From the NCBI GenBank assembly GCA_031550975.1, contig JAVBOC010000001.1, positions 1-64,000 on the forward strand: a stretch of 64,000 bases of DNA, read 5' to 3'. Below the pieces are notes generated by a model. It searched no databases. It saw only the letters and a list, made by a program, of their open reading frames with translations, and was not told the origin of the DNA. Position numbers and translations under genes: made by a program. The DNA is from UBA947 sp031550975. GTDB lineage: Bacteria; Cyanobacteriota; Vampirovibrionia; Gastranaerophilales; Gastranaerophilaceae. Shown one piece after another: positions 8,584 through 16,573 of the stretch; the stretch's first letter is position 1, and each line of letters opens with the position of its first letter.

Positions 8584-8897
8584 TGCCCGAATTTTAATAA
8601 AACAACGCCGGTGACGATAAAAAGCACGCCTAAAATTCTCATTAAATTTAGAGCATCTTGAAAAATCAAGACCCCAATCGCGAAAGTACAAGCCGCTCCG
8701 ATACCCGTCCAAATTGAATAAGCCGTACCCACAGGGATTTCTTTTTGTGCGAGATACAAAAATACTCCGCTAAATATCATCGTGATAACCGCGAAGATTA
8801 TCCACCAGCCTTTGTTTACGCCAACAGACGCCATCTTCAGTCCGAAAGGCCAACCCACTTCAAATATCGCTGCTATGAATAAATACACCCAACTCAT
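8580..8897 (-). CDS. SMR-family exporter, Gdx/SugE type
   Basis: A 105-residue protein with four membrane helices of the small multidrug resistance family. Glu at the usual position in helix 1 (AAIFEVGW) is the proton/substrate-binding residue. The segment PVGTAYSIWTGIGA matches the SugE/Gdx branch, whose studied members export guanidinium, rather than the EmrE branch. It would act in the inner membrane as an antiporter, probably as a dual-topology dimer. I start at ATG 8897 because the extra 13 residues upstream do not fit the family. It is divergent from the hydrolase at 8955. No guanidine riboswitch fits in the short leader. Confidence 0.88.
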   Translation of the reverse strand: MSWVYLFIAAIFEVGWPFGLKMASVGVNKGWWIIFAVITMIFSGVFLYLAQKEIPVGTAYSIWTGIGAACTFAIGVLIFQDALNLMRILGVLFIVTGVVLLKFGH

Positions 8898-8954
8898 AGC
8901 CCAAGCATAGCACAAAGACGTACAAACTTTATCCATTTATGGTAAAATCAGAAT

Positions 8955-9500
8955 ATGAAAATGTTAAACAAAGATAATTCAGTATTAGTCATAATCGATA
9001 TCCAAGACAGGCTTGTCGCAGCTTTGAGCGAAGATACGATTGTCAAGAAATCGGCGATTTTAGCAGAAGCAGCGAGAATCCTCGGGGTTCCTGTTGTGGT
9101 AACCGAGCAATATCCCCAAGGGCTTGGGCCGACAGTGAGTGCGTTGAAAGAAAAATTCTCATCGGAAACTCCGATTGTTGAAAAGACTGCGTTTTCCGCG
9201 CTTCAAGAGCCTAGTTTTAAATCCGTGTTAGAATCAACCGGCAGAAAACGGGTTATAATCTGCGGGATTGAAACTCACGTTTGCGTACATCAGAGCGCGG
9301 CGGATTTGTTAGACGCCGGCTATGAAGTGTACGTTGCAAAAGATGCATGTGCTAGCAGAAACAAATACGAATTTAAAATGGGGATTGAGAGAATGCAATC
9401 CAACGGCGCAAAAATCTCTTGCGTAGAAATCATCCTTTTTGAATGGCTCCGTGGTGCAAAAGCACCGAATTTTAAAGAAATCCAAGCGTTGATTAAATAA
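8955..9500 (+). CDS. Isochorismatase-family cysteine hydrolase
   Basis: A 181-residue hydrolase. The expected catalytic triad is visible: Asp15 in VIIDIQDR, Lys77 in VEKTAFSA and Cys110 in GIETHVCV. The branch resembles YcaC/nicotinamidase-like hydrolases, but the substrate cannot be predicted. The protein is soluble with no signal peptide. It is divergent from the exporter gene. The ATG at 8955 follows a TATGGTAAAAT-type -10 region with a weak ribosome-binding site. Confidence 0.88.
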   Translation: MKMLNKDNSVLVIIDIQDRLVAALSEDTIVKKSAILAEAARILGVPVVVTEQYPQGLGPTVSALKEKFSSETPIVEKTAFSALQEPSFKSVLESTGRKRVIICGIETHVCVHQSAADLLDAGYEVYVAKDACASRNKYEFKMGIERMQSNGAKISCVEIILFEWLRGAKAPNFKEIQALIK

Positions 9501-9572
9501 GAAAAAACTGCGCTGTATTCAATATCCACATAGGTTATGTTTTTACCGCCGGCTTTATTATATGTTGAAATA

Positions 9573-10592
9573 ATGTGCAAAATTTTCTGCGTTATATTAT
9601 TTTTAGTATCAAGCCTACTCTTTCAGCCTGCCGTTTTTGCTGAAGACAACAACCATTTTGAAGCTGATATAGTTCTTGAAGATTTACCAGATGAAATATT
9701 TACGCAAACATCTTTTACGCAAGACGAAACAATGTTTGAACAAAGACCTGAACCGAGAGAGGATTTACTGGCTTTAACTAATATCACAATACTGGGGCTT
9801 TACAACCCGTTGTTGCTAAAAGACAATCAGCCCGGGGTCTGGGTAAGACCCTATGCTTCCTATGACAAGGTCGATATAGGATATGGTGCATTGGCTGAAC
9901 TTACGATGTACGGCGCTCTTATTGGATATGATTCTTCTTTAAAAGATTTAAAGAACGATTGGCAAGCCATGTATGCAGGTTACGCCGGATATCGTGGGAG
10001 CAATCAAAACTACTATGGATTAAGTATTTTAAGCAATTCGCTTATGGCCGGCGCCGCTGCGACATTTTATAAAAAAGATTTTTTTTGTTTTTTCGCACTT
10101 GACGGAGGCGGAGGAAACGCTCATACGGACTTTAGCCAAAATGCCGCGACAATCCATGCCGCCGCCGCATTCAGGCTTGGATATAATATAAACTTAAAAA
10201 ACAACATTACTATTCAACCAAACTATATAATGTCCTATACCTTCGCGGACACTTTCAATTTTGAAGATTACAATCACAACATATACAGGACAGGGCTCTT
10301 AAATACCATCCAAGTAATTCCCAGCATAAGAGCTTATGCAAATCTGAAGAATGAATTCAAACCTTTTTTAATAATAAACATGGTTCTGCCATATATGGCT
10401 TCAGAAAATATTTCTATAAATAACTATGCACTACCGGGCGTCTCAACATACCCATACATTGAATATGGAGGAGGCTTTCAAAAAAAATGGAAAAATGAAT
10501 CTTCCGGCTTCTTGCAACTTTTAATAAGAAACGGCGGTAAAATGGGGGTTAGTGTATTATTGGGGTTTAAGGTACCTATTGGTAGAAAGTAA
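9573..10592 (+). CDS. Outer-membrane beta-barrel protein, autotransporter-barrel-like
   Basis: A 339-residue exported protein. From ATG 9573 a good signal peptide is seen (CKIFCVILFLVSSLL, cleavage near VFA|ED); the ATG at 9537 would lengthen it by 12 residues. After a short acidic linker comes a domain of about 270 residues with alternating hydrophobic strands. It contains WVRPYASYDKV and GALIGYDSS, reminiscent of the autotransporter beta-domain, and ends in the strand VSVLLGFKVPIGRK. There is no passenger domain, so it is more likely a stand-alone porin or barrel. Its ligand is unknown. Confidence 0.65.
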   Translation: MCKIFCVILFLVSSLLFQPAVFAEDNNHFEADIVLEDLPDEIFTQTSFTQDETMFEQRPEPREDLLALTNITILGLYNPLLLKDNQPGVWVRPYASYDKVDIGYGALAELTMYGALIGYDSSLKDLKNDWQAMYAGYAGYRGSNQNYYGLSILSNSLMAGAAATFYKKDFFCFFALDGGGGNAHTDFSQNAATIHAAAAFRLGYNINLKNNITIQPNYIMSYTFADTFNFEDYNHNIYRTGLLNTIQVIPSIRAYANLKNEFKPFLIINMVLPYMASENISINNYALPGVSTYPYIEYGGGFQKKWKNESSGFLQLLIRNGGKMGVSVLLGFKVPIGRK

Positions 10593-10637
10593 AACTGGAG
10601 GATGTAGTCTTGACAGCAAAAGGCTCTATTATTAATT

Positions 10638-11099
10638 TTAATCCTTAGATCTCATATCACAATATTTTTTTTCATCATTCCAGATATAATTATTTTCTTC
10701 ACAATATTCCTCCGTCATTATTCCATCGCTAAATTTTATCCCCTCTGCACATACGCCCATGTCCATACACATATTTACGTCTATACCTTTCTGCACAACA
10801 GGAAATTGTAGCGAACCGTAGAAGTATATAGCAACAATGATGAAAATAATTAACTGTACCCACATTTTAATTTTTTTGAATGCGAAAAGCCATAGGCTTA
10901 TAATAGCAGCTATTGAAAACATGGAGAACCCTATCGTCAATAAAATATTGGTTTCAAATAAATTAGTAATAGTAATTATTCCCACATAGAATAAAAGCCC
11001 GAATGTTATTGGGACACAAATTACTCCGTAGAGAACTGTTATCAATTTTATGAGAATATTCTTTAATTTATTTAATTTTGCACTTCCGTCTTTTCTCAT
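10638..11099 (-). CDS. Membrane protein with C-terminal Cys motif, paralogue of its neighbour
   Basis: A 153-residue protein with three or four predicted membrane helices (about 12-45, 50-70, 78-95) and an exported C-terminal segment with four cysteines: CMDMGVC, then after about 20 residues EYC and YC near the end. This segment aligns by eye with the C-terminus of the product of the upstream gene (CIEDGDC...ENC...KC). It overlaps that gene by 32 bases, so the two are co-transcribed. Family not recognised. Confidence 0.6.
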   Translation of the reverse strand: MRKDGSAKLNKLKNILIKLITVLYGVICVPITFGLLFYVGIITITNLFETNILLTIGFSMFSIAAIISLWLFAFKKIKMWVQLIIFIIVAIYFYGSLQFPVVQKGIDVNMCMDMGVCAEGIKFSDGIMTEEYCEENNYIWNDEKKYCDMRSKD

Positions 11100-11457
11100 C
11101 CCAATCCCAATTATATTTTAGACAGTTTTCTTTGTTGACAATTACTTTGCCGTGTTCTGTATTAATTTCTCTACCTTCTTTACAGTCTCCGTCTTCAATA
11201 CAATAATCACTGTCCAATATGTTTCTTTTGCATTCATAGGTGCCCTCTTTTTCACACATATTGGTTGCAATATTCCAGCACCCGCCTTTGGCGAAACAAT
11301 TGTCCCTAGCCAGCTGAAATTCCATCGGTATTCGTGTTGAATTTCCCGCAACGAAAGTTATAAGTATTGCCAATAATACTAAGACAATTATTAATAATAA
11401 ACTGGTTATAAGACAGCCTGTAAGTATAGATTTTAATGTTAATAATAGTTTTTTCAT
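11068..11457 (-). CDS. Membrane-anchored Cys-motif protein
   Basis: A 129-residue protein with one N-terminal membrane helix (about residues 12-38), then an exported domain with nine cysteines (NCFAKGGCW, MCEKEGTYEC, YCIEDGDC, ENCLKYNW, RKC). The last 45 residues match the end of the downstream protein in Cys spacing and in the YxWxxExKxC ending, indicating an internal duplication of this module. The high Cys content suggests disulfides. No function is recognised. The region is AT-rich and accessory in character. Confidence 0.6.
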   Translation of the reverse strand: MKKLLLTLKSILTGCLITSLLLIIVLVLLAILITFVAGNSTRIPMEFQLARDNCFAKGGCWNIATNMCEKEGTYECKRNILDSDYCIEDGDCKEGREINTEHGKVIVNKENCLKYNWDWDEKRRKCKIK

Positions 11458-11488
11458 TAATTATTATTATAACATGCGCTATTTAAAT

Positions 11489-11893
11489 CTAAAATCCTTG
11501 TGAGCGACGGCGGATAATTTCCTCAAAAATACGATTCCAAATATCATTTTTAATAATATCATCAATTTCTTCTTGTTTTATTTTTTCAGAGCAACTACCA
11601 TGCTTCAAAGCTTGTTCTAATCCATACTTATCTGCTAACCAATCTTGCCAACAATCTTGTATAACCTTTAGAGCATCTTGTTTGCTTACGAATATTTTTA
11701 CAAGAAGATCTTTTAATTCTTTTGCTATGCTGAATGCCATAGACCATTTGGCTTGAACTTCTCCCAACGTGGCACCATCACAATTTGCTCCTGACTGGTA
11801 AATGCAAAACCATAACCGACATCCAATAACTCGAAGGTCTAAACGATACAAAATACCTAAGACAAATCCTCGAACTGCGATTTCTTGATCCAA
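11489..11893 (-). CDS. Uncertain open frame, possibly helical hypothetical protein
   Basis: An open frame of 134 codons. Its 5' end overlaps the antisense of a decayed recombinase fragment (11830-11960), so the real gene, if any, may begin inside, for example at the Met codon near 11743. The C-terminal 80 residues (from MAFSIAKELKD) look like a charged helical protein. No ribosome-binding site and no family. It may itself be a truncated gene. Confidence 0.3.
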   Translation of the reverse strand: MDQEIAVRGFVLGILYRLDLRVIGCRLWFCIYQSGANCDGATLGEVQAKWSMAFSIAKELKDLLVKIFVSKQDALKVIQDCWQDWLADKYGLEQALKHGSCSEKIKQEEIDDIIKNDIWNRIFEEIIRRRSQGF

Positions 11894-11960
11894 AAATCAC
11901 AGAGGATATTCTCAACGGCAAACAGGATTCGGAGTTGAGTTTGAAGAAGTTGTTTGCATA
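11830..11960 (+). pseudogene. 3' remnant of a site-specific recombinase
   Basis: The plus strand encodes KYLRQILELRFLDPKITED then ILNGKQDSEL, which resembles the C-terminal end of recombinases of the resolvase/large serine type, where a similar RxLxLxxLxPxIxxxILxG helix precedes the stop. The expected ending (KKLFA, then TAA) is in the +1 frame after a single-base shift near 11940. An in-frame stop lies just upstream at 11827. There is no start, so this is a decayed fragment, consistent with past integration next to the tRNA genes at 12799-12963. Confidence 0.45.
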
Positions 11961-11985
11961 AATATGTCACATCATTTGCAACTTT

Positions 11986-12606
11986 TTATGATATTTTAAA
12001 AATCATTTCTTCAACAGTATTGTCATTTTTTATTACATGCAATTTACTTGGAACTATTGGTCTCAGCATAAGATATTCGTCAAATTTAATTGTTTTACTA
12101 TTTTCCAAAGACCTTATTTTTTCTAATATGTAAGTTTCTATATAGTGTTTATCAACACCTGCTTCACAAATAATTATTAATAAAATATTTGTTTTGAATT
12201 TCTTGTAATTTGTCGAATTTAGTTTTTTTAATTTTTCCTCGATCAACTTACATATCAGGTTGGCATAATCCGTTCCATCTTGTATCTCAGCATAACCATA
12301 TTCATAAGGCTTGTCATTAAAATAAACCAGTTCGTCTTTATAATCCGATTTAAAACAATTATCAGAAAGTTTCTCTGCTTCTTCTTTTGTTTCAAAATCT
12401 AAGGCTTTATGATAATAAGCGTATCTCCGACCTTGTGTTGTTGCTTTCACCATTTCAACACCCAAATTATATTGATTATTATGAAAATCAGGACATTCGC
12501 TCGCATTGAATCCTTCAACTTTTTCGCCGAAATAGTCATTTATCATTGAGAAATAGAATTGTTCGTTCTTTTTCTTATTTTCATCGTTATTGCTCATTTT
12601 CCCCAT
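11986..12606 (-). CDS. Hypothetical accessory protein, possibly nuclease-like
   Basis: A 206-residue soluble protein, Lys- and Asn-rich. An early segment contains CPDF followed after about 7 residues by LGVEMVKA. This spacing of PDF and G-V/I-E-x resembles the core of some PD-(D/E)XK-type nucleases, but the third catalytic residue is not clear, so this is only a suggestion. It lies between a decayed recombinase and two tRNA genes, the kind of place where accessory genes accumulate. No ribosome-binding site stands out at the ATG. Confidence 0.5.
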   Translation of the reverse strand: MGKMSNNDENKKKNEQFYFSMINDYFGEKVEGFNASECPDFHNNQYNLGVEMVKATTQGRRYAYYHKALDFETKEEAEKLSDNCFKSDYKDELVYFNDKPYEYGYAEIQDGTDYANLICKLIEEKLKKLNSTNYKKFKTNILLIIICEAGVDKHYIETYILEKIRSLENSKTIKFDEYLMLRPIVPSKLHVIKNDNTVEEMIFKIS

Positions 12607-12762
12607 TGAACAATAATATCACAAATGCAAAACGGGCTACCTAAATCTTGAAAAGAGAATTTTTGAGATTTTCATGCTAAAAGTTCTCTATATTTTGCAC
12701 GAGGGAACTCTCTATTTGAAACGCAGTCCCGAAAAGCCCGACAAGACGGGAAAATTTGCATT

Positions 12763-12796
12763 AAAAAGAGGGTTCTCTACGAACTCTTTTTTTAAA
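12763..12796 (-). terminator. Terminator for the tRNA operon
   Basis: Inverted repeat GAGGGTTC/GAACTC around TCTAC, flanked on both sides by A or T runs. It is positioned just downstream of tRNA-Val on the minus strand. Confidence 0.6.
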
Positions 12797-12798
12797 AT

Positions 12799-12870
12799 TG
12801 GGCGATACGTGATTTGAACACGTGACCCCTTGCGTGTCGAGCAAGTGCGCTACCACTGCGCCAATCGCCC
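12799..12870 (-). tRNA. tRNA-Val (GAC)
   Basis: Full cloverleaf on the minus strand: acceptor GGGCGAT/ATCGCCC, D stem GCGC/GCGC, anticodon stem CTTGC/GCAAG and T stem ACGTG/CACGT with TTCAAAT loop. The anticodon loop reads TCGACAC, giving GAC (Val). Position 33 is C where U is nearly universal. The discriminator base is A. CCA is not encoded. Confidence 0.88.
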
Positions 12871-12892
12871 CAATCTTTTTTTGGGAAATAAA

Positions 12893-12963
12893 AGGCGGCA
12901 CCCAGATTCGAACTGGGGGTAAGAGCTTTGCAGGCTCCTGCCTTACCACTTGGCCATGCCGCC
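12893..12963 (-). tRNA. tRNA-Cys (GCA)
   Basis: Cloverleaf with acceptor GGCGGCA/TGCCGCC, anticodon loop CTGCAAA (GCA), TTCGAAT T-loop and the U73 discriminator typical of tRNA-Cys. It is upstream of tRNA-Val in the same minus-strand unit, 22 bases apart. Confidence 0.93.
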
Positions 12964-12976
12964 ACTTTCGTTTTCT

Positions 12977-13005
12977 ATGATATGCCAAAGATAACTGATA
13001 GTCAA
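12977..13005 (-). promoter_or_regulatory. Promoter of the tRNA-Cys/tRNA-Val unit
   Basis: On the minus strand, TTGACT (13005-13000), a 17-bp spacer and TATCAT (12982-12977), ending 13 bases before tRNA-Cys. Confidence 0.7.
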
Positions 13006-13090
13006 TTAAAATGGGAAGATTTTGTGACGCCAGGAGGCTAGTTTTTTAGTATAAAGTTGACTTCCGAATCCTAGTTATTAAATAAGATGT

Positions 13091-13483
13091 ATGATATTGA
13101 TGGATTTATTTATGAAGAATAGAGTGTGCAGGCACAACAAGGTCTCGGCGGGGGAGGATTATACTTATTGTCCGGATTGCGGGGAGTTGGTGGAAACTCA
13201 GTGGTATTTGAGCAGGTGTGCGTGCTGCGGGGTTAAGTTAAAATCATTTATCCAAAGTGGCGAAATTATGCCGGAACAGAAGTTCTGTACGAATTGCGGT
13301 GCTCAGCACCACACAATTGAGAGGCTTAATAAGATTAATTTCATCGACATTAATTTCGCCGTGATGGTTAAAACATCGGTCGAAGGACACCTAAAAGACA
13401 TAACACAAAGCTGGGTGGACAATGGAAACAATTTTACAAGAACATCCAGTGGCAGACAAAGATTGCTGCCAGAATTCCGATAA
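13091..13483 (+). CDS. Small zinc-ribbon protein
   Basis: A 130-residue protein with four cysteine pairs able to form zinc ribbons: CPDC (near residue 27), CACC (near 43) and CTNC (near 66), with further Cys/His around them (CRHN, GAQHH). The second half has no recognised domain. Three ATGs (13091, 13100, 13112) are possible and none has a clear ribosome-binding site. Its 3' end overlaps the end of the convergent spmB-like gene by 50 bases, which is unusual and may mean that the tail was acquired by read-through. Function unknown. Confidence 0.6.
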   Translation: MILMDLFMKNRVCRHNKVSAGEDYTYCPDCGELVETQWYLSRCACCGVKLKSFIQSGEIMPEQKFCTNCGAQHHTIERLNKINFIDINFAVMVKTSVEGHLKDITQSWVDNGNNFTRTSSGRQRLLPEFR

Positions 13484-13955
13484 CATCAGCTAACAATCCG
13501 ACAAGGAGCGACCAACGAAGTTTTGAGATTCCGACAGAGCCAAAATAAACGGCGAGTACGTAGAAAGTGGTTTCGCTGCTTCCTATCATAACTGCTGAAA
13601 GCTTTGTGGCATAACTTGCAGGGCCTGCTGTGTGTGCGATGTCAGAGAAAATTCCCAATGCAGCAGAGCCTGATAACGGGCGTACAATCATTATTGGCAG
13701 AACATCGGCCGGGATTTTGAGTGCTTCCAAAACCGGCGCGAAAAGCTGACCGATTAAATCAATACATCCTGACGCGCGAAACATAGAAATAGCAACGATT
13801 ATCGCGACCAAATACGGGATAATGTTTACCGCTACCTTAAACCCGTCTTTTGCGCCGTCAGTAAATGCCTCATAGAGCGGAACTTTCTTAACTAAGCCCA
13901 TGGTGAGGATTAACAAAAGTATTGAAGGCAGTATCCACAAGGAGATTGTATCCAT
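13434..13955 (-). CDS. spmB: SpmB-like nucleoside-recognition-domain membrane protein
   Basis: A 173-residue inner-membrane protein with about five helices. Family signatures: GAKDGFKVAVNIIPYLVAI, FRASGCIDL, RPLSGSAALG and GSSETTFYVLAVYFGSVG. SpmA and SpmB were named for spore maturation in Bacillus, but the pair is common in non-sporulating bacteria, where the role is not settled. The stop of spmA and the ATG here share one base at 13955, so the genes are translationally coupled. Confidence 0.88.
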   Translation of the reverse strand: MDTISLWILPSILLLILTMGLVKKVPLYEAFTDGAKDGFKVAVNIIPYLVAIIVAISMFRASGCIDLIGQLFAPVLEALKIPADVLPIMIVRPLSGSAALGIFSDIAHTAGPASYATKLSAVMIGSSETTFYVLAVYFGSVGISKLRWSLLVGLLADVIGILAAIFVCHWMFL

Positions 13956-14587
13956 TAGTCTTCTCCTTTATGGTCAGTTGAATGATTGAATGATTGAATG
14001 GTTGAGATTTGGGGTTTCCACAATTTTTGGAGTATTTTTCCCATAATAATAGCTGCAACGAACGCGATTGTTGTAACTATAAGCGTTGGAGCGATTATTT
14101 CTGTCGGGTTCGGGTAACCGATTCCAACGAGGATTGCGATTACAGTCGCGGGAATTATCTGAAACCCTGCGGTATTCATCGCCAAAAACATACACATAGC
14201 GTTTGAGGCGCTTGATTTATCAACGTTATCTTTTTGCAGTTCTTCCATTGCTTTAAGCCCTATGGGAGTCGCGGCATTGGTGAGCCCAAGAGCGTTCGCC
14301 GAAAAACTCATCGCGATATCGCCCACAGCGGGAGAATCTTGCGGAATTTCATCAAACAATCTTTTTGTAATCGGGCGGATAATTTTTGCGACAAATTCAA
14401 CAAGCCCGGATTTCTCAGCAATTTTCATAAGCCCGAGCCAGAACGCCATAATCCCGATTAGGGAAAACGCAACTTTGACAGACAATTCCGCCCCGCTCAA
14501 GATAGCGTTAACAACATCAGACAGTTTGCCGTTTATTGCCCCTGCTATTATTGAAACCACAATTAGAAAATAGAAAATATAATTCAT
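13955..14587 (-). CDS. spmA: SpmA-like nucleoside-recognition-domain membrane protein
   Basis: A 210-residue membrane protein paired with SpmB. Motifs include AFSLIGIMAFWLGLMKIAE, SANALGLTNAATPIGLKAM and MNTAGFQIIP. I start at ATG 14587 (the TTG at 14605 adds six residues). The last 17 or so codons (TIQSFNHST and following) lie in an array of 8-bp repeat units (13972-14012), so the C-terminal tail comes from repeat sequence rather than from the family core. Confidence 0.88.
   Translation of the reverse strand: MNYIFYFLIVVSIIAGAINGKLSDVVNAILSGAELSVKVAFSLIGIMAFWLGLMKIAEKSGLVEFVAKIIRPITKRLFDEIPQDSPAVGDIAMSFSANALGLTNAATPIGLKAMEELQKDNVDKSSASNAMCMFLAMNTAGFQIIPATVIAILVGIGYPNPTEIIAPTLIVTTIAFVAAIIMGKILQKLWKPQISTIQSFNHSTDHKGED
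13972..14012. repeat. Family C octamer array (TTGAATGA units), inside spmA
   Basis: Consecutive 8-bp units TTGAATGA, TTGAATGA, TTGAATGG, TTGAG. Similar units occur at 15632-15665 and, in gcvPA, at 6248-6279. Confidence 0.7.
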
Positions 14588-14608
14588 GCATCCATTGTAG
14601 CACAAAAT

Positions 14609-15361
14609 TTACCACGGATAGTCGTCTTTAATCTCCCAGCCGTCGTTCATTATTTTTGCGGTACAGCAATTAACTTCGCCTTTTGTCTTCTCAGTACAAA
14701 GTTTGTCTACTTCTTCTTTAGGCAGTGAATAGCAGAACGGGAAAACCGAGCCGTTGTCGTCAATGCTAAACATAAAAATATCTGTTCCAAGAATATTTGG
14801 CGCCTCCGCTCCGTTAATATCAACATAAAGGTAGTTTTCCTGAATGTCAGGTGTGTTACCCTTGCCGTTGTTACCGCTGGTTTTGCCTGAGAATGTCGGA
14901 TCTTTTGGAACAAAAGCAATCATGTTCCCAAAGGAGAATAACAATCGGGTTTCACTGCTGGTTAACCCGACTCCAAGAGCGCTTCCTCCGGTATTTGTCC
15001 AGGGTTTGCCGCCTTTGTATCCGCATTCCGGGGCGTTGCCGCAATAGGCACTCTTTCTAAAATGCGGCTGCCAATAACGTCCGTAATAATCTATAGGGCT
15101 GATTTCTTTGCCAGTATCCCAGGTGGAATACGGGCCGTTATAGAATTGCGCCAGTTCAATGACCTGACTTAAAACCGAATATGTATGTTTCAATTTGGTG
15201 ACAGTCGTTTTTTTGTTGTGTTCGGTAACAACTGTTCTAATTAGGAGCATAGAAAGGATACCTACAATCGCCAAAGTTATTATAACCTCTGGGAGTGTAA
15301 ATGCCTTAAGTTCATTTCCAGCATCCAGGATGCTGCGTAGTGTCCAACTGAAATTTAACAT
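14609..15361 (-). CDS. Prepilin-type (type IV pilin/pseudopilin-like) protein
   Basis: A 250-residue protein with a leader of about 18-20 residues ending in K, followed by AFTLPEVIITLAIVGILSML. This is the prepilin-peptidase cleavage site, with Glu at +5, and the hydrophobic N-terminal helix. The C-terminal domain has six or more cysteines and ends CCTAKIMNDGWEIKDDYPW. ATG 15361 has a perfect GGAGG eight bases upstream. The fragment at 55587 has the same ending. The 172-bp leader holds the palindrome at 15529-15550. It would be a minor pilin or pseudopilin; no pilus assembly genes are near. Confidence 0.85.
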   Translation of the reverse strand: MLNFSWTLRSILDAGNELKAFTLPEVIITLAIVGILSMLLIRTVVTEHNKKTTVTKLKHTYSVLSQVIELAQFYNGPYSTWDTGKEISPIDYYGRYWQPHFRKSAYCGNAPECGYKGGKPWTNTGGSALGVGLTSSETRLLFSFGNMIAFVPKDPTFSGKTSGNNGKGNTPDIQENYLYVDINGAEAPNILGTDIFMFSIDDNGSVFPFCYSLPKEEVDKLCTEKTKGEVNCCTAKIMNDGWEIKDDYPW

Positions 15362-15695
15362 AAGACCTCCGGTCTTTTGCAATTCTCAGTCCCTTCGGAC
15401 ATCGTCCCTTGTACGGCTTGCTGCGCTCGCCTACAAGAGGACCTGTCGCTCGCGTATTGAAAAGCAAGCTTTTTTTGACTCATTCTTTTTAACATAGCTC
15501 TGACCTTAGTAAAGTAAAACGGAAAACGGGGTATACTTTAGTATATACCCAATATATACTATCTTTAATCATGTTGTTAAGTTTTGTATAGCCATAAGTC
15601 TAATATGCGCGAAGTATTGCTGCATTGTGTTGAACAGTTGAATAGTTGAAAGGTTTGATGGTTTGGGGTAAATTAATATAAGAAATGAGGTTGAA
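15362..15695. other. Spacer with a GGGTATA palindrome and an octamer array
   Basis: No gene seen. An inverted repeat GGGTATA/TATACCC (15529-15535 with 15544-15550) encloses the 12-mer ATACTTTAGTAT (15533-15544), which is repeated at 33849-33860 upstream of the other prepilin gene. Bases 15632-15665 are 8-bp units of family C (GTTGAACA, GTTGAATA, GTTGAAAG). The rest is featureless. Confidence 0.5.
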
Positions 15696-16373
15696 ATGTC
15701 AAGAACAGTCGAAGTATATGCAGGCGCTTATGCCAGCGGGAAGTCGGAAACGGCTATAAATAGAGCAAGACAATTTGTCGCATCGGGAAAAGAGGTTACA
15801 CTGGTTGACCTGGATACAGTTGAACCGGCTTATACCTTAAGACCGCTCGCACATGAACTGGAAGCCGAAGGCATGAAAGTTATTGCTCAACTTGATTATT
15901 TCGGACTGGGTGAAGCAGGAAGCTATATCACGCCTGCGCAGCAAAACGCTCTTAGTGTTGAGGGTGATGTCATAATCGACGTTGGTTATGGCGCTTCAGG
16001 GCTTGATATGCTTGATATATTAACAGGCATCGGGGATGAAAAAGATTTAAAAATCTATATCGTAATTAACACTTCAAAATTTGAAACTTTTAGCGCAGAA
16101 AATATCGTTGAGTATGTTTCGTTCTCAGAAGGCTGTGAGGCGCGTGAGTGGAAACATTTTGACGGAATAATTTCTAACACACATTTTGGGGATGAAACCA
16201 CGAAAGAAGACATCCTTCGCGGCTACGAAATTGTTAAAGAAGCATCAAAACAAATTGGAATTCCTGTTCGTGCAATCGGCGTTGATGAAAAATTCGCTTC
16301 TGAATTCGGCGCACAATATGATGGCGTTGACGTTTGGTTCTACAAACGTTCTATGCCGAAGGCCTTGTGGTAG
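15696..16373 (+). CDS. P-loop ATPase of unknown role
   Basis: A 225-residue protein. The N-terminal GAYASGKSET is a Walker A variant of the SIMIBI/MinD-like type, followed by VTLVDLDTVEPAY (a Walker-A'-like Asp) and IIDVGYGASG (Walker B region). Similar small ATPases with the same order occur in anaerobic Firmicutes. The exact function is not known to me; options are metallocentre insertion or ParA-like positioning. The C-terminal 40 residues contain no extra domain. The start is ATG 15696, after GAGGTTGAA. The gene stands alone. Confidence 0.7.
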   Translation: MSRTVEVYAGAYASGKSETAINRARQFVASGKEVTLVDLDTVEPAYTLRPLAHELEAEGMKVIAQLDYFGLGEAGSYITPAQQNALSVEGDVIIDVGYGASGLDMLDILTGIGDEKDLKIYIVINTSKFETFSAENIVEYVSFSEGCEAREWKHFDGIISNTHFGDETTKEDILRGYEIVKEASKQIGIPVRAIGVDEKFASEFGAQYDGVDVWFYKRSMPKALW

Positions 16374-16381
16374 CGGATTTG

Positions 16382-16458
16382 CGCAAGAGTGAAGCGTTAA
16401 ATGAGCGAACAAAAGACATATTTGAGATTCTTCGGGTTGCACCCTCAGAATGACGAAC
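16382..16458. repeat. Compound of repeat family F and half a family D element
   Basis: Bases 16384-16423 (GAGTGAAGCG...GACATATTTG) match 61334-61370. They are followed by GAGATTCTTC...CTCAGAATGACG, the right half of a TCTGAG-subtype family D element. Confidence 0.55.
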
Positions 16459-16573
16459 TTCTTAACTTTTGTAAGTTTTTGTTACAAAATCAGTTCCAAG
16501 ATATCCAAAGATATCTTTTTCATGGTTATATTGTATTACAAAGTTTTGGGATGATTTGTATGAAAGGGGAATT

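Noticed and set aside
8898..8954. Guanidine riboswitch for the SMR exporter
   Set aside because: The leader is too short and shared with a divergent promoter.
13434..14587. Sporulation locus because of SpmA/SpmB
   Set aside because: The pair is widespread in non-sporulating bacteria and no other sporulation gene is present.
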